Assembly (NCBI GenBank): GCA_963628765.1
Contig: CAVGFV010000007.1
Span: forward strand, 1 to 17,070
From: Succinimonas sp963628765
GTDB lineage: Bacteria > Pseudomonadota > Gammaproteobacteria > Enterobacterales > Succinivibrionaceae
Direction of reading: 5' to 3'
Length of the DNA: 17,070 bases
Of this stretch, positions 1 through 7,737 are shown piece by piece. Position numbers and translations under genes: made by a program. The notes below the pieces were generated by a model, which made no database searches, was not told the DNA's origin, and saw nothing but the letters and a program-made list of their open reading frames with translations. The number at the start of each line of letters is the position of its first letter. Within the stretch, counting starts at the first letter, position 1.

Positions 1-74
1 TTGTGTGTGTTTTAACATTGGGACATCGCAAAAAAGTTAATTTATAGAAGTCCCCTTATAAAGATCTAGATGTC

Positions 75-1064
75 TTATTTGCCTATTGCAGAAAGAACAC
101 GATCCTTTAAGAAGTCCTTCATGTTTTCTCCATGATGTTCAAGCATCTTTGGGAACATGGAAATAGGAGTCATTCCTGGGAAGGTATTAATCTCATTTAA
201 AAGAATGTCTTTATCATTAACTAAGAAAAAGTCTATACGTGATAGATCCTTTAGCTTGAGTACTTTAAATGCTTTTTTAGCATAAGACATAATCTTTTCT
301 TTTGTTTCAGCATCGATAGCGGCTTCAACTTCAGTGTGGGTCTGAGAAGTTGAATTATACTTTTCTTCAAAAGTATAAAAATCGTTGCTAGGTGTAACTA
401 TTTCTCCTGGAGGGGTAACAATTAACTTACCTTGGTACTCATAAACTGCGGTTTCAAGTTCACGAGGTTTTACAGCTTGTTCGATTAATACATCTTGGCT
501 GTATTCAAAAGCTTTGTTAATAAATGAATCAAGAGTATTTTCATCTACTACTTTATAGCATCCTACAGACGAACCTTGGGAAGCTGCTTTAACAAATACA
601 GATTTGTATTGCTTAAAAAATTCATGAGCCTTTTCAAGATTTTCTTGGCTATTTTCATCAAGGAATATGAATGGAGTGTTAGGTATGCCAACACCAGAGA
701 ACCAAAGTTTTGTGCTTACCTTATTAAAGCACAAACGGCTTCCTTCTGGAGGACAGCCAAGGTATGGAATACCAAGTATTTCAAGATATGATTGAATGTC
801 ACCAGTTTCCCCAGGGACACCGTGAATGCAAGGTACTACATAGTCAATTTTGGTTGAAGATGAAGCGGTTGATAAAGTGCGATCATGGTTAAGTTGGCAC
901 TTAACACCGTCAGCAGTTTCCCAGTAATTTTTATGAATGATTACTTCAAGAACATTAAAATCTTCAGTTAATAATTGCTCTTTTAGGAATTTAGCGCTTA
1001 CAAGAGAAATTTCGTGTTCTGAGCCGTCTCCTCCAGCAAGAAGGAGAATATTTATTTTTGGCAT
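75..1064 (-). CDS. ddl: D-alanine--D-alanine ligase
   Basis: Cytoplasmic ATP-grasp ligase that joins two D-alanines for the peptidoglycan pentapeptide. The 329 residues are full length for the family. Visible landmarks are the N-terminal GGDGSEHEISL loop (about 11-21), which matches the GG-x-SxEHxVS signature; a GSSVG loop near residue 164; the FYTFEEKY segment, whose tyrosine fits a D-Ala rather than D-lactate enzyme; and the C-terminal metal-binding NEINTFPGMTPISMFP stretch (about 293-308). The overall sequence resembles the Shewanella/Vibrio Ddl type more than E. coli DdlB, and the gene is not inside a mur/fts cluster. The start is the ATG at 1062-1064, preceded by only a weak GGATAAG-like ribosome site. 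It is transcribed alone, divergently from the lipoprotein gene at 1401. Family assignment is firm; which paralogue class it belongs to is less certain. Confidence 0.96.
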   Translation of the reverse strand: MPKINILLLAGGDGSEHEISLVSAKFLKEQLLTEDFNVLEVIIHKNYWETADGVKCQLNHDRTLSTASSSTKIDYVVPCIHGVPGETGDIQSYLEILGIPYLGCPPEGSRLCFNKVSTKLWFSGVGIPNTPFIFLDENSQENLEKAHEFFKQYKSVFVKAASQGSSVGCYKVVDENTLDSFINKAFEYSQDVLIEQAVKPRELETAVYEYQGKLIVTPPGEIVTPSNDFYTFEEKYNSTSQTHTEVEAAIDAETKEKIMSYAKKAFKVLKLKDLSRIDFFLVNDKDILLNEINTFPGMTPISMFPKMLEHHGENMKDFLKDRVLSAIGK

Positions 1065-1118
1065 TTTTACTTATCCATTTATAGTGAGTCACAAGACTTT
1101 CGGTTATTAATTTTGAAA

Positions 1119-1124
1119 ATTATA
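1119..1124 (-). promoter_or_regulatory. candidate -10 element for ddl
   Basis: On the minus strand the sequence reads TATAAT, a perfect sigma-70 -10 hexamer, about 55 bases before the ddl start codon. No good -35 is present at 16-18 bases upstream (the best is GAAACA-like), so the call rests on the -10 alone. Confidence 0.4.
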
Positions 1125-1308
1125 CTACTAGTTTTAGGTCTGTTTCGTAATTAAGATAACAGAGGAAGCCATGAATAGGTGAAAGAAGGGGATAACAGAT
1201 AATGTCTGATTAAAAGACAGCTAAAATTCACTGAATTATTATCAGAATTACAGTTTTTTTAAGATAGCAAACGGCATTTTGCTCAAAAAAAAATCAGTTG
1301 TTAATAAA

Positions 1309-1337
1309 TTGATGATATATATCCTAACTTAGATAAT
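1309..1337 (+). promoter_or_regulatory. candidate sigma-70 promoter for the lipoprotein gene
   Basis: TTGATG at 1309-1314 and GATAAT at 1332-1337 are separated by 17 bases, a good fit to -35/-10 geometry. Initiation near 1344 would give a leader of about 57 bases. This is pattern matching only. Confidence 0.5.
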
Positions 1338-1400
1338 ATAGAATATTACGGGTTTATTAAACTGATAGAATTTTCCATTTGAAATAGGTATTTACGTTTT

Positions 1401-2123
1401 ATGAAAAAAATAGGTAGTTATGTTGCGATATTCGCGCTCCAAGCTTTGTTTCTAGCTGGCTGTGTTACCCAAACATATGAAAATGGTAGACCTGTTTCAG
1501 ATGAAGAAAAGAACGTTGATAGAAGCACTGAGTCTGCAAAAGAAATTAACAAAGTTCTCAACAGTTATAAGGGTGAATATGCAGATCTCGAATTTGAAAA
1601 ATCCCAAAAAATTATAGAGCTCATCAATGAGGGCGACGTTGATACGATAAAGGATGTAATGAATGATCCTGATAGCTATACACCACCAGTTCTAATGAGC
1701 TATGCCGTTCAGGTGTATAAATCAGGAAATTTTGATACAGCGATGTTTTGGTATTACACAGCTCAGTTAAGAGCAAGATCAGATGCCAATAAATCCCTCG
1801 ATAAATCAGTTCATCAAGGGGTAACCGAGCTCAGTAAAATGTTTGGTGAAGACATTGGGAATTATGCTAAGAACCATCCTGATGAATTGGAAGAAGCAAT
1901 GACCAAAGTTTTGGATTGGGATGCCACAACAACAAGAAAATACAATCCTAAATGGGTAGCTATTCTTGGTTCTGAAGCAAAATTTGGTACAAAAATTAGA
2001 TTTATCCCAGAATCAGATTATCCAAAGGCTGATCAAGAAACTAGAAGAGGTTGGAAACAAGGATTTGAAATGGCGATTAAGAAAATTCGCGACTTTAAAA
2101 AAGAACTTGAAGAGAACCGTTAA
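1401..2123 (+). CDS. lipoprotein of unknown function
   Basis: I do not recognise this 240-residue protein. Its N-terminus is a clear signal-peptidase-II signal: a KK n-region, a hydrophobic stretch at residues 8-18 and the lipobox L-A-G-C ending at Cys21. Residue +2 after the cysteine is Val, not Asp, so by the Lol rule an outer-membrane destination is expected. The mature part is hydrophilic and probably helical. It has a central aromatic segment, MFWYYTAQLRAR (about 114-125), flanked by sequence that resembles a TPR/Sel1-like helix pair (YAVQVYKSGNFDTAMFWYY), though I see no repeated array. A tryptophan-containing part follows, ending in a basic/acidic helix. The gene stands alone between divergent ddl and convergent trxA. 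The ribosome site is weak (TAGG, about 12 bases before ATG). Being an exported lipoprotein is well supported; its role is unknown. Confidence 0.85.
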   Translation: MKKIGSYVAIFALQALFLAGCVTQTYENGRPVSDEEKNVDRSTESAKEINKVLNSYKGEYADLEFEKSQKIIELINEGDVDTIKDVMNDPDSYTPPVLMSYAVQVYKSGNFDTAMFWYYTAQLRARSDANKSLDKSVHQGVTELSKMFGEDIGNYAKNHPDELEEAMTKVLDWDATTTRKYNPKWVAILGSEAKFGTKIRFIPESDYPKADQETRRGWKQGFEMAIKKIRDFKKELEENR

Positions 2124-2157
2124 TTTGTAAAATACCGAAATGGTAATCTAACAAAGA

Positions 2158-2203
2158 AATCCCCGTTTTTGTGCTCATAAAGTGAATACAAATAACGGGG
2201 ATT
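2158..2203. terminator. hairpin terminator between the lipoprotein gene and trxA
   Basis: The arms at 2158-2172 and 2188-2203 form a 15-bp stem with one bulged base; the first 10 bp (AATCCCCGTT / AACGGGGATT) are perfect, with a loop of about 15. On the minus strand the stem is followed by a T-rich run (TTTCTTTGTT), so it best suits trxA, whose stop lies 54 bases before it. It may also stop the convergent lipoprotein transcript. Confidence 0.75.
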
Positions 2204-2256
2204 CAATTATTAAGGAATGCGAACTTAGAATAACTTAAGCCGTATTACCAGTAGAA

Positions 2257-2577
2257 TTAAAGAGCTTGGGTAACAAACTTTTCAAGCTGAGACTTTGTAA
2301 GAGCTCCTACCTGTTTAGCAACTAAGTCATTGCCTTTGAAAAGTAAAAGTGTAGGAATATTTCTAACACCAAATTTCGCAGCATAATCGCGAGATGAATC
2401 TATATCAACTCTAAAGAAATCAACGTTTGGCATTTCTTTAGCGAGTTCTGCAAGGGCTGGTGCTAACATTTTACAAGGGCCACACCAATTAGCAGAAAAA
2501 TCTACAAGTACTGGTTTTTGATTTTGAAATACTTTTTCTTCAAAGCTACTATCATCAATTTCAGTTATTTCTGACAT
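2257..2577 (-). CDS. trxA: thioredoxin 1
   Basis: Small cytoplasmic disulfide reductase, recycled by thioredoxin reductase and serving ribonucleotide reductase and other acceptors. From the chosen ATG the protein has 106 residues (E. coli TrxA has 109). It shows the buried Asp26, the catalytic W31-C-G-P-C35 and the cis-proline in NIPT near residue 75. A 14-codon upstream extension is open, but I reject it: the ATG at 2575-2577 has a strong AAGGAG site at 2584-2589 and gives the normal family N-terminus. trxA is divergent from gppA, as in the E. coli trxA-rhlB-gppA region, but no rhlB lies between them. A hairpin terminator follows the stop codon. Confidence 0.96.
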   Translation of the reverse strand: MSEITEIDDSSFEEKVFQNQKPVLVDFSANWCGPCKMLAPALAELAKEMPNVDFFRVDIDSSRDYAAKFGVRNIPTLLLFKGNDLVAKQVGALTKSQLEKFVTQAL

Positions 2578-2583
2578 AAGAAG

Positions 2584-2589
2584 CTCCTT
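2584..2589 (-). promoter_or_regulatory. ribosome binding site of trxA
   Basis: AAGGAG on the minus strand, with about 6 bases before the ATG at 2577. It decides the start in favour of the 106-residue form over the longer open frame. Confidence 0.8.
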
Positions 2590-2945
2590 ACAAACAATAA
2601 ATATATGTGGATTGGACAATCTGCACTAAGCGTTTTTTATTTAGCTTGTGAGCCTAAATTTCAATTTTAAAACACTGCTATAGCGAGAAAACTTATATTC
2701 AGATTATCACCATATCATTTTAAAAACAATAAAAGGATCTTAAACCACAGTAACATAATTAAGGCTTATAAAAATATACAATATTCGTTTCATTTACGAA
2801 GTTTTTCCCAGTAAGGAATAGAGAACAGAGCCAAATTACATGAACTTAGGATATAGTTCGCGTGCTTTTAATTTATATGTTGTTTACAAAGGGTTACTAA
2901 ACTATCATATATCTCATTAAACAAGAAATATGTGAGGTTTGGTAT
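2590..2945. other. divergent intergenic region trxA / gppA
   Basis: This gap of about 350 bases is AT-rich and must carry the promoters of trxA and of the gppA-polA unit. I see no open frame that I believe and no RNA gene. The best plus-strand pattern before gppA, a TTTACA-like hexamer near 2883 and an AT-rich stretch near 2907, is too weak to call. No remnant of an rhlB-type helicase is visible. Confidence 0.5.
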
Positions 2946-4442
2946 ATGTCAGGTTCCTCACCTTTATATGCAGCGATAGATCTTGGTTCTAACAGTTTCC
3001 ACCTTCTCATAGTCAGAAATGTAGAAGGTGCTGTGCGTGCTGTAGTACGTATTAAAAGAAAGGTTCGTTTAGCCTCTGGGTTAGATGCGAAAGGGATCTT
3101 ATCTCGAGAAGCCATGATACGTGGCTGGGATTGCTTAAGATTATTCGCTGATCAATTACAAAACATTCCTGCAAATAATATTCGCATAGTTGCCACAGCA
3201 ACACTTCGTTTTGCCAAGAATGCTCAAGATTTTGTTTTAGAAGGCGAACGTATTTTAAGGCATGAAATTCAAGTAATATCAGGCGAGACAGAAGCGAGAA
3301 CCATTTACCATGGGGTTATGAGTACCAGTGGTGCCCGCGGTAATATCCTCGTAGTAGACATAGGTGGTGGTTCTACTGAACTTATTGCCGGCAATGGTCC
3401 GGAAATTCACGTTATTCACAGTTTAAAAATGGGCTGTGTAACTTGGATGAATCGCTTTTTTTCTGATGGGTTAATAACAGAAGAAAATTACGATAAAGCT
3501 ATAGCAGAAGCTCGACAAGTTTTAGCTCCTTTTGCTGCCGAATATTTGCATATTGGTTTTCAATGTTGTCTTGGTGCATCAGGTACAGTACAAGCTATCC
3601 ATGAGATTATGGTAGCTCAAGGAGAAAATGAAAGAGTAACTCTTGATGTATTAAGGAAACTTAGAAAACTCACCGTAGAAGAAGGCAGCATGGACAAGCT
3701 TGCCATACCAGGACTTACCCAAGAAAGATTAGTTGTGTTCCCAGGCGGTTTAGCTATTTTGACGGCGATATACGAAGTCCTTCAAATTGGTTTTATTAGC
3801 CTTGCTGGTGGAGCCTTAAGAGAAGGTATTATCTATAGCATACTAGGGGATTTTTCTAGTGGCGATGTAAAAGTACGCACGGTAGATAGCCTTATTGCTA
3901 GATACCAATTAGATAGAGAGCAGGCTCAACGCATAATGACCGTTGCCTTGAGTGCCTTTGGTGACGTCAAAGATGTCTGGAAGTTAGATGATGTCTGTAG
4001 TGATGTTCTCAAAGCGGCTTCAATGCTATCCGAAATCGGGTTATGCATTGAATATAAAAAAGCGCCTCAACATGCAGCATACATCATAAGTAATATTGAT
4101 ATGCCAGGTTTTAGTGTAGCTCAAAAGTATCTGCTATCAGCTCTTTTGTATAACGAAAGAGACGACTTTAAACAAACAACCATCAAGCAACAAAATGCAG
4201 TATCTTACGATGATGCTTGTAAGCTTATTAGGTTATTAAGATTGGCAATCATTATTTGCATTGGTCGAAATGATGATGTAATTGGTCAAAACTTTAGATT
4301 TACCGCTTCTGAGTCTGGAAAATTGGAACTACATGTGGAAAACCCTAATCAATGGAAATCTCATTACCTCCTAGTATCCCTCCTAAAAGAAGAACAACAG
4401 CGTGAGCAACAAGCGGGGTGGCAATTGGAGATGAATATTTAA
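2946..4442 (+). CDS. gppA: guanosine-5'-triphosphate,3'-diphosphate pyrophosphatase (Ppx/GppA family)
   Basis: Cytoplasmic exopolyphosphatase-type phosphohydrolase of the ASKHA fold. GppA converts pppGpp to ppGpp in the stringent response and can also degrade polyphosphate. The 498 residues match E. coli GppA (about 494) closely along the whole length: AAIDLGSNSFH (9-19) with the phosphate-binding loop, IKRKVRLA (36-43), SGETEAR (112-118), VVDIGGGSTEL (136-146), GCVTWM and the C-terminal HD-like domain including APQHAAY. This agreement favours GppA over Ppx. The ATG at 2946 has a GAGG site at 2934-2937. gppA is the first gene of a tight unit: its TAA at 4440-4442 overlaps the ATG of fluC. The trxA neighbourhood supports orthology to E. 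coli gppA. Confidence 0.93.
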   Translation: MSGSSPLYAAIDLGSNSFHLLIVRNVEGAVRAVVRIKRKVRLASGLDAKGILSREAMIRGWDCLRLFADQLQNIPANNIRIVATATLRFAKNAQDFVLEGERILRHEIQVISGETEARTIYHGVMSTSGARGNILVVDIGGGSTELIAGNGPEIHVIHSLKMGCVTWMNRFFSDGLITEENYDKAIAEARQVLAPFAAEYLHIGFQCCLGASGTVQAIHEIMVAQGENERVTLDVLRKLRKLTVEEGSMDKLAIPGLTQERLVVFPGGLAILTAIYEVLQIGFISLAGGALREGIIYSILGDFSSGDVKVRTVDSLIARYQLDREQAQRIMTVALSAFGDVKDVWKLDDVCSDVLKAASMLSEIGLCIEYKKAPQHAAYIISNIDMPGFSVAQKYLLSALLYNERDDFKQTTIKQQNAVSYDDACKLIRLLRLAIIICIGRNDDVIGQNFRFTASESGKLELHVENPNQWKSHYLLVSLLKEEQQREQQAGWQLEMNI

Positions 4443-4813
4443 TGATGGTTTTGTATGTCGCTCTAGGTGGAGCATTAGGAGCTGTTTCTCGTTATCTTTG
4501 TACTACAGTAGTAGGTCTTTATTTTAAAAATTTTCCTTACGGAACTTTGTTCGTAAATACTGTTGGTGCCTTTCTAATTGGAGTTGTAACCGCTATTTTG
4601 AGTACAAATAGTGATAATCAAATACTTCGTGCGTTGATTATCACTGGTTTTTTAGGTGGGTTTACAACTTTTTCTTCATTCTCACTAGAGACCTTTAAAC
4701 TGATAACCTCTGGAAACATATTTTTGGCATTGGTTAATATTTTTGCTAATCTAGCTCTTTGCCTTTTGATGACTAGTGTCGGGTATTATATTTGCAAAGC
4801 ATCTTTTAATTGA
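4442..4813 (+). CDS. crcB: fluoride ion channel FluC (CrcB)
   Basis: Small inner-membrane protein that forms dual-topology dimers and exports fluoride. From the ATG at 4442 it has 123 residues, normal for the family (E. coli 127). Four hydrophobic helices are visible, with GGALGAVSRY (9-18), GTLFVN (34-39) carrying the conserved asparagine, and the pore-lining GGFTTFSSFSLE (72-83), the hallmark of the family. A GTG eight codons upstream (4418) is open but less likely: the ATG overlaps the gppA stop as TAATG, has GGAG at 4427-4430, and gives the usual N-terminus. No fluoride riboswitch can precede it, because there is no intergenic space. Expression is therefore tied to gppA by translational coupling. 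Next is polA, whose ATG follows the crcB stop by 11 bases. Confidence 0.93.
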   Translation: MMVLYVALGGALGAVSRYLCTTVVGLYFKNFPYGTLFVNTVGAFLIGVVTAILSTNSDNQILRALIITGFLGGFTTFSSFSLETFKLITSGNIFLALVNIFANLALCLLMTSVGYYICKASFN

Positions 4814-4815
4814 GG
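4812..4815 (+). promoter_or_regulatory. ribosome binding site of polA
   Basis: GAGG (followed by AAA) overlaps the crcB stop codon and lies 9 bases before the ATG at 4825. It supports that ATG over an in-frame TTG at 4810 and GTG at 4819. Confidence 0.65.
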
Positions 4816-4824
4816 AAAGTGTAT

Positions 4825-7737
4825 ATGCCAACGCCAATCATATTAGTTGATGGAAATAATTTTTTGTATCGTGCTTATTACAGTACCGTTAGGGCTGGCA
4901 TGACTAACTCAAAAAATGAACCAACTGGGGCAGTCAAAGTTTATATTAATATGCTAGGGCGTTTGGCAAAAAAATATAAAAATTCCCCGTTTGCAGTGGT
5001 CTTTGATGCTTCTGTTCCTTCCTTCAGAAAGGAATTATTCCCAGAATATAAAGCTACAAGAAAACATATGCCTGATGATTTAAAATCGCAGGTCCCTTGG
5101 GTACACAGATACATAAAGTCACGTGGTATTCCTCTTATCATTGTTCCAGGTGTGGAAGCTGATGATGTTCTTGGTTCATATGCAGTAAAGGCCGAGGAAG
5201 TTGGTATCCCTTTAGTAATTGAATCAGGGGATAAAGACCTCGCACAATTGGTGGCTAAAAATATAAGAATCGAAGACACCATGAACAATATCGTATTGGA
5301 TCGAAATGGTGTTATTCGAAAATTTGGTGTGCCTCCAGAGCTTATAAGGGATTTTTTAACACTTAAAGGTGATAAGGTAGATAACGTTCCTGGAATGACG
5401 GGAATTGGTGATGTTTCAGCATGTGCAGTACTAAATGGTATTGGTGATATCGATGCCATAAAAGAGCACCTTGATGAAGTATCGACATTGAAATTCCGTG
5501 GTGCCGGCAAATTTAAAGAACGTTTTTTGGCTGAGGAACAACAGATTAGATTGTCACGTGAATTAGTGACTATAAAAACAGATGTGCCATTACCAGTACC
5601 TTTGGAAGAACTAACAGCTCCTAATGTCGCTAATTACTCAGAATTGAAAGCATTGTACGATGAATGTGAATTTTCAACGAATGAGTTAAAAGTATATTTA
5701 GAGCCAGGTTCGGATATAGATTCTGCCGAGTCCAAAGAACCAACTGGTGATGCTACTTATGAAACTAAGGTATCTGCACCAGAAAATAATGGCTGTGCTT
5801 TAACCCAAAAAAGTCCTAAATTTGGGCTTGGAGCAGGGAAGACTCAGACCGATCTTGATGCAAGTGCTCAGGAAAGTGAATCAAGAGAAGATCCCCTAGA
5901 ATTATTCCCGAAGTTTTTATCAGAAATTGCTCCTAAAATAGTCCTTTCAGAACAAGAGCTTGATGAACTTGCAAAAGATTTAAGTACATCTAAGTGTTTT
6001 AGTATCTATGCGGTTCCTGGTAAAGGACATTTCATAACTAGAAGTATTGTTGGTTTTGGGATAAGAACAATAAGTAACTCTTATTATGTGCCTTTAGGAC
6101 ATCAATATTTAGGCACACCTGTTCAAATAGAAAAAAATCGTGTTGCAGAAGTTTTATCAAAATTCATTTTATCTAACGAAATTGTAAAAATAGCTTACGA
6201 TATAAAAGAGCTTATGCATGCATTAGATAAATTGGGTTTAAAAATTGCCCCACCATTTCATGATGTTATGTTGTCGGCTCATATTGTAGATGCTTCTTTA
6301 CCATACGATTTAGCCTTCTTATCTGAAAAATATATTTCCCAAAAAGTAGCTAATCTTGAAAGTTTAATTGGAACTGGCAAGAATAAGCGCGCTCTTGAAG
6401 ATGTAACAATTGAAGAAGTTGCCGCTTGGGCTTCTTCAGCTACACGTGCTCTTATTATGCTAGAGAACAGGCTTTTTAACGAAATTTCAAAGGATGCTGC
6501 TCTATTAAACAATTATGAAAAGGAAGAGCTACCTTTGACTCGAGTTCTCTATAGGATGGAGCATAACGGGGTGGTTTTAGATTGTGATATTTTAAACAAA
6601 CAGTCTCAGGAACTTCATAAAAAGCTGGATGATGCCCATCATTTATTAAACGTCAAAGCTGGACATGAGATTAATATTAATTCTCCAAAACAGGTAGGTG
6701 AATTACTTTTTGAAGTGATGAAATTACCATCTAAAGCTAAAACTAAATCAGGCAGTTATTCCACTTCAGAAGAGGTATTAGAAGAACTGGCTACCAAATA
6801 TGAGGAGCCACGACTTATTCTTGAATGTCGCGGATATAGTAAGCTTCTTTCAACTTATACCGAAAAACTTCCTGAAATGATTTTGAAGGAAACAGGCAGA
6901 CTTCACGGTCGCTTTAATCAAGCAGGCACCGTGACGGGACGTCTATCATCATCAGATCCAAATTTACAGAATATCCCTGTAAGAAACCAAGAAGGAAGAG
7001 AAATCCGTAAAGCCTTTGCAGCCAAAGATGGTTATGTAATAGTTGCTGCCGATTATTCCCAAATAGAGCTTCGTCTCATGGCTCATATAGCTGGCGAGTT
7101 AAATATGATTAAGGCTTTTAATGAAGGAAAAGATATTCATGCTTCAACAGCAGCAGAGATGCATGGTATTCCTCTTGAGCAAGTTACCCCTGAGCTAAGA
7201 CGTTCAGCAAAGGCAATTAACTTCGGATTAATTTATGGAATGAGCGCCTTTGGTTTGGCTAAACAACTAGGGATTGATACCAAAACTGCAAAACAATATG
7301 TGGATTTATATTTTGCAGAATATCCTGGCGTTAAAGAATATATGAGCAGGACTCTTTCATTTGTGAAAGAGAATGGCTATGTTGAAACTTTTTCCGGCCG
7401 TAAGCTTAGGTTTCCAGGTCTTTTATCCAATAGTGGCTTAAATTCGATTCAGAAAAAGGCTATAGAAAGGGCAGCAATAAATGCCCCTATGCAAGGAAGT
7501 GCCGCCGAAATTATAAAAAGAGCCATGATAGAAATAGATGATTGGTTGGATACTGTTTCTAGTGACAACATTAAGCTTATTCTGCAAGTCCATGACGAAT
7601 TGGTATTTGAAGTACGTGAGGAATTCGCGGAAGAGTACAGCAAAATTATCTCTAAACTAATGACCAATACAGCAAAACTTAGAATTCCATTAGAGGTTAG
7701 TATTGGAATAGGAAAGAATTGGAGCGATGCACATTAA
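4825..7737 (+). CDS. polA: DNA polymerase I with degenerate proofreading domain
   Basis: Repair and Okazaki-fragment polymerase, 970 residues from the ATG at 4825 (E. coli 928). The 5' nuclease domain (about 1-290) is intact: LVDGNN (7-12), GVEADD (109-114), GDKD (135-138), GDKVDNVPGMTGIG (182-195). The polymerase domain (about 560-970) has motif A DYSQIELR (Asp743), motif B R792/K796/F800/Y804 and motif C QVHDE (His923-Asp924), so polymerization should work. The middle 3'-5' exonuclease fold is recognisable (about 370-560), but the metal ligands are gone. By my alignment E. coli Asp355 and Glu357 correspond to Tyr395 and Val397, Asp424 to Leu463, and Tyr497/Asp501 to Trp535/Ala539. The linker at 291-370 is about 45 residues longer than in E. 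coli and rich in Ser, Glu and Thr. The gene follows crcB and overlaps the next gene as TAATG. Confidence 0.97.
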   Translation: MPTPIILVDGNNFLYRAYYSTVRAGMTNSKNEPTGAVKVYINMLGRLAKKYKNSPFAVVFDASVPSFRKELFPEYKATRKHMPDDLKSQVPWVHRYIKSRGIPLIIVPGVEADDVLGSYAVKAEEVGIPLVIESGDKDLAQLVAKNIRIEDTMNNIVLDRNGVIRKFGVPPELIRDFLTLKGDKVDNVPGMTGIGDVSACAVLNGIGDIDAIKEHLDEVSTLKFRGAGKFKERFLAEEQQIRLSRELVTIKTDVPLPVPLEELTAPNVANYSELKALYDECEFSTNELKVYLEPGSDIDSAESKEPTGDATYETKVSAPENNGCALTQKSPKFGLGAGKTQTDLDASAQESESREDPLELFPKFLSEIAPKIVLSEQELDELAKDLSTSKCFSIYAVPGKGHFITRSIVGFGIRTISNSYYVPLGHQYLGTPVQIEKNRVAEVLSKFILSNEIVKIAYDIKELMHALDKLGLKIAPPFHDVMLSAHIVDASLPYDLAFLSEKYISQKVANLESLIGTGKNKRALEDVTIEEVAAWASSATRALIMLENRLFNEISKDAALLNNYEKEELPLTRVLYRMEHNGVVLDCDILNKQSQELHKKLDDAHHLLNVKAGHEININSPKQVGELLFEVMKLPSKAKTKSGSYSTSEEVLEELATKYEEPRLILECRGYSKLLSTYTEKLPEMILKETGRLHGRFNQAGTVTGRLSSSDPNLQNIPVRNQEGREIRKAFAAKDGYVIVAADYSQIELRLMAHIAGELNMIKAFNEGKDIHASTAAEMHGIPLEQVTPELRRSAKAINFGLIYGMSAFGLAKQLGIDTKTAKQYVDLYFAEYPGVKEYMSRTLSFVKENGYVETFSGRKLRFPGLLSNSGLNSIQKKAIERAAINAPMQGSAAEIIKRAMIEIDDWLDTVSSDNIKLILQVHDELVFEVREEFAEEYSKIISKLMTNTAKLRIPLEVSIGIGKNWSDAH

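Larger units (their letters stand above)
1065..1400. other. divergent intergenic region ddl / lipoprotein gene
   Basis: This 336-base AT-rich gap separates two divergent starts. It holds a candidate promoter for each gene (listed separately) and no supportable open reading frame. Around 1252-1295 there is a T7 run, a short AGCAAA/TTTGCT dyad and an A9 run, which together could fold into an imperfect hairpin. I assign it no function. Confidence 0.6.

Noticed and set aside
1252..1295. T7...A9 with an AGCAAA/TTTGCT dyad as a terminator
   Set aside because: It lies upstream of both divergent genes, so there is no transcript to end there, and the T run is on the wrong side of the stem for either strand.
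4380..4441. Fluoride riboswitch upstream of crcB
   Set aside because: The bases before crcB are gppA coding sequence, and I see no crcB-motif core; there is no untranslated space for it.
4941..5510. 189-codon open frame on the minus strand inside polA
   Set aside because: It is fully antisense to the well-conserved 5' nuclease domain of Pol I, has no family resemblance, and is a typical shadow frame.
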